A DNA stretch of 51,913 nt. Origin: Lentisphaeria bacterium (lineage in GTDB: Bacteria > Verrucomicrobiota > Lentisphaeria > Victivallales > Victivallaceae). Position numbers and translations under genes: made by a program. How positions within the stretch are numbered: position 1 is the stretch's first letter; each line of letters begins with the position of its first letter. The DNA is taken from contig JABLYX010000034.1 of NCBI GenBank assembly GCA_018265615.1, positions 1 to 51,913 of the forward strand, in the 5' to 3' direction. Of the stretch, positions 51,485 through 51,913 are shown one piece after another. Below the pieces are notes generated by a model, which saw only the letters and a program-made list of their open reading frames with translations, did no database searches and was not told where the DNA came from.

Positions 51485-51913
51485 TTACAGAAAACAGATT
51501 CTTGAAATACACTGGTCGAAACTCTCCTGGCCGCTCAGAATGTCGATTTCGATGCGCAGATAGTAGAGCGGCACATCGCAGCGGCCGACCTTCGGGATGC
51601 GGACGCCGTCCTTCTCCGTGGTCACGATGAACTCCGCGCCCGCCGCCTTCGCCTGGTTGATGAAGTCGATGATCTCCTGCTGCGTGTAGCGATGGTGGTC
51701 GGCGTAGTGGTCCTTCAGCACAAGCTCCGCGCCGAGCTGCTCGAGAAAACGCTCAAAGCTCTCCGGCTTGGCAATGGCGGAGAGCGCGGCGACCTTCGCT
51801 CCCCGCAGCTTCTCCAACGGTTCCTGTTCGCCGCCGGCGAACATCTTGACGAGATGCTTCGGCTTGTGGCAGCACTCGATGATCTCCGCGCGGCGCGTGT
51901 GCCGCCGCAGGAA
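51485..51913 (-). CDS. lpxK: Tetraacyldisaccharide 4'-kinase, C-terminal part (5' end outside window)
   Basis: The reading frame is open to the right edge, so the gene begins beyond base 51913; about 142 C-terminal residues are visible. AALSAIAKPESFERFLEQLG, LKDHYADHHRYTQQEI and AEFIVTTEKDGVRI match the conserved C-terminal half of LpxK, including the DHH and TTEKD motifs. LpxK phosphorylates lipid A precursor at the inner membrane, which indicates a Gram-negative outer membrane. galK begins 22 bp after its stop, so they share a transcript. Confidence 0.88.
   Translation of the reverse strand, partial: FLRRHTRRAEIIECCHKPKHLVKMFAGGEQEPLEKLRGAKVAALSAIAKPESFERFLEQLGAELVLKDHYADHHRYTQQEIIDFINQAKAAGAEFIVTTEKDGVRIPKVGRCDVPLYYLRIEIDILSGQESFDQCISRICFL

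Overview
The window is GC-rich chromosomal DNA that looks like a member of the Lentisphaerota (Victivallis-like). The basis is the combination of pseudopilins beginning [20 protein letters not shown] (DUF1559-type), many carbohydrate-active enzymes with private GntR, LacI and AraC regulators, sugar-phosphate isomerase/epimerase and Gfo/Idh/MocA pairs, and a giant beta-helix surface-type protein. This assignment is an inference from gene content, not from a marker phylogeny. lpxK and an RND pump indicate a Gram-negative envelope. No rRNA, tRNA, CRISPR array, IS element or phage gene was recognised.

Layout. 1-6.1 kb: two adjacent RgpF-type glycan-assembly proteins; the first is a multi-glycosyltransferase fusion that runs off the left edge. 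6.2-7.5 kb: glutamate dehydrogenase. 7.8-11.8 kb (minus): MsbA-like ABC exporter, HPr, and a GT39-like membrane protein with a TPR tail. 12.0-13.4 kb: rpmA and obgE without rplU. 13.4-19.0 kb (minus): a five-gene operon of pseudopilin, GH13-like protein, aldose-epimerase-like lipoprotein, GH5-like glycosidase and sugar isomerase, facing a divergent GntR/LacI-hybrid regulator (19.2-20.2 kb). 20.3-22.2 kb (minus): Gfo/Idh/MocA dehydrogenase and isomerase. 22.5-30.1 kb (plus): LacI regulator, pseudopilin, pseudopilin, LacI regulator, 1226-residue secreted protein; the two regulators are paralogues and so are the two pseudopilins. 30.2-36.0 kb: lipoprotein, SurA/PpiC-like chaperone, GH35 beta-galactosidase, AraC regulator and a GH78-like alpha-L-rhamnosidase. 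36.1-43.1 kb (minus): 2317-residue repeat protein without a signal peptide. 43.4-47.7 kb (minus): RND efflux pump and its adaptor. 47.9-48.8 kb: DMT-family transporter. 48.8-51.9 kb (minus): lpxK (partial), galK, a small membrane protein and trpS.

How it fits together. Most of the middle of the window is machinery for sensing and dismantling glycans containing galactose, rhamnose and glucose-type sugars. The released sugars would feed isomerases, dehydrogenases and galactokinase. The recurring unit is a dedicated regulator next to a pseudopilin gene and secreted hydrolases. Three promoters match the sigma-70 consensus exactly (TTGACA, 17 bp, TATAAT). Two drive pseudopilin genes and one drives the giant protein, which suggests that these strong promoters are held off by repressors or are genuinely very active.
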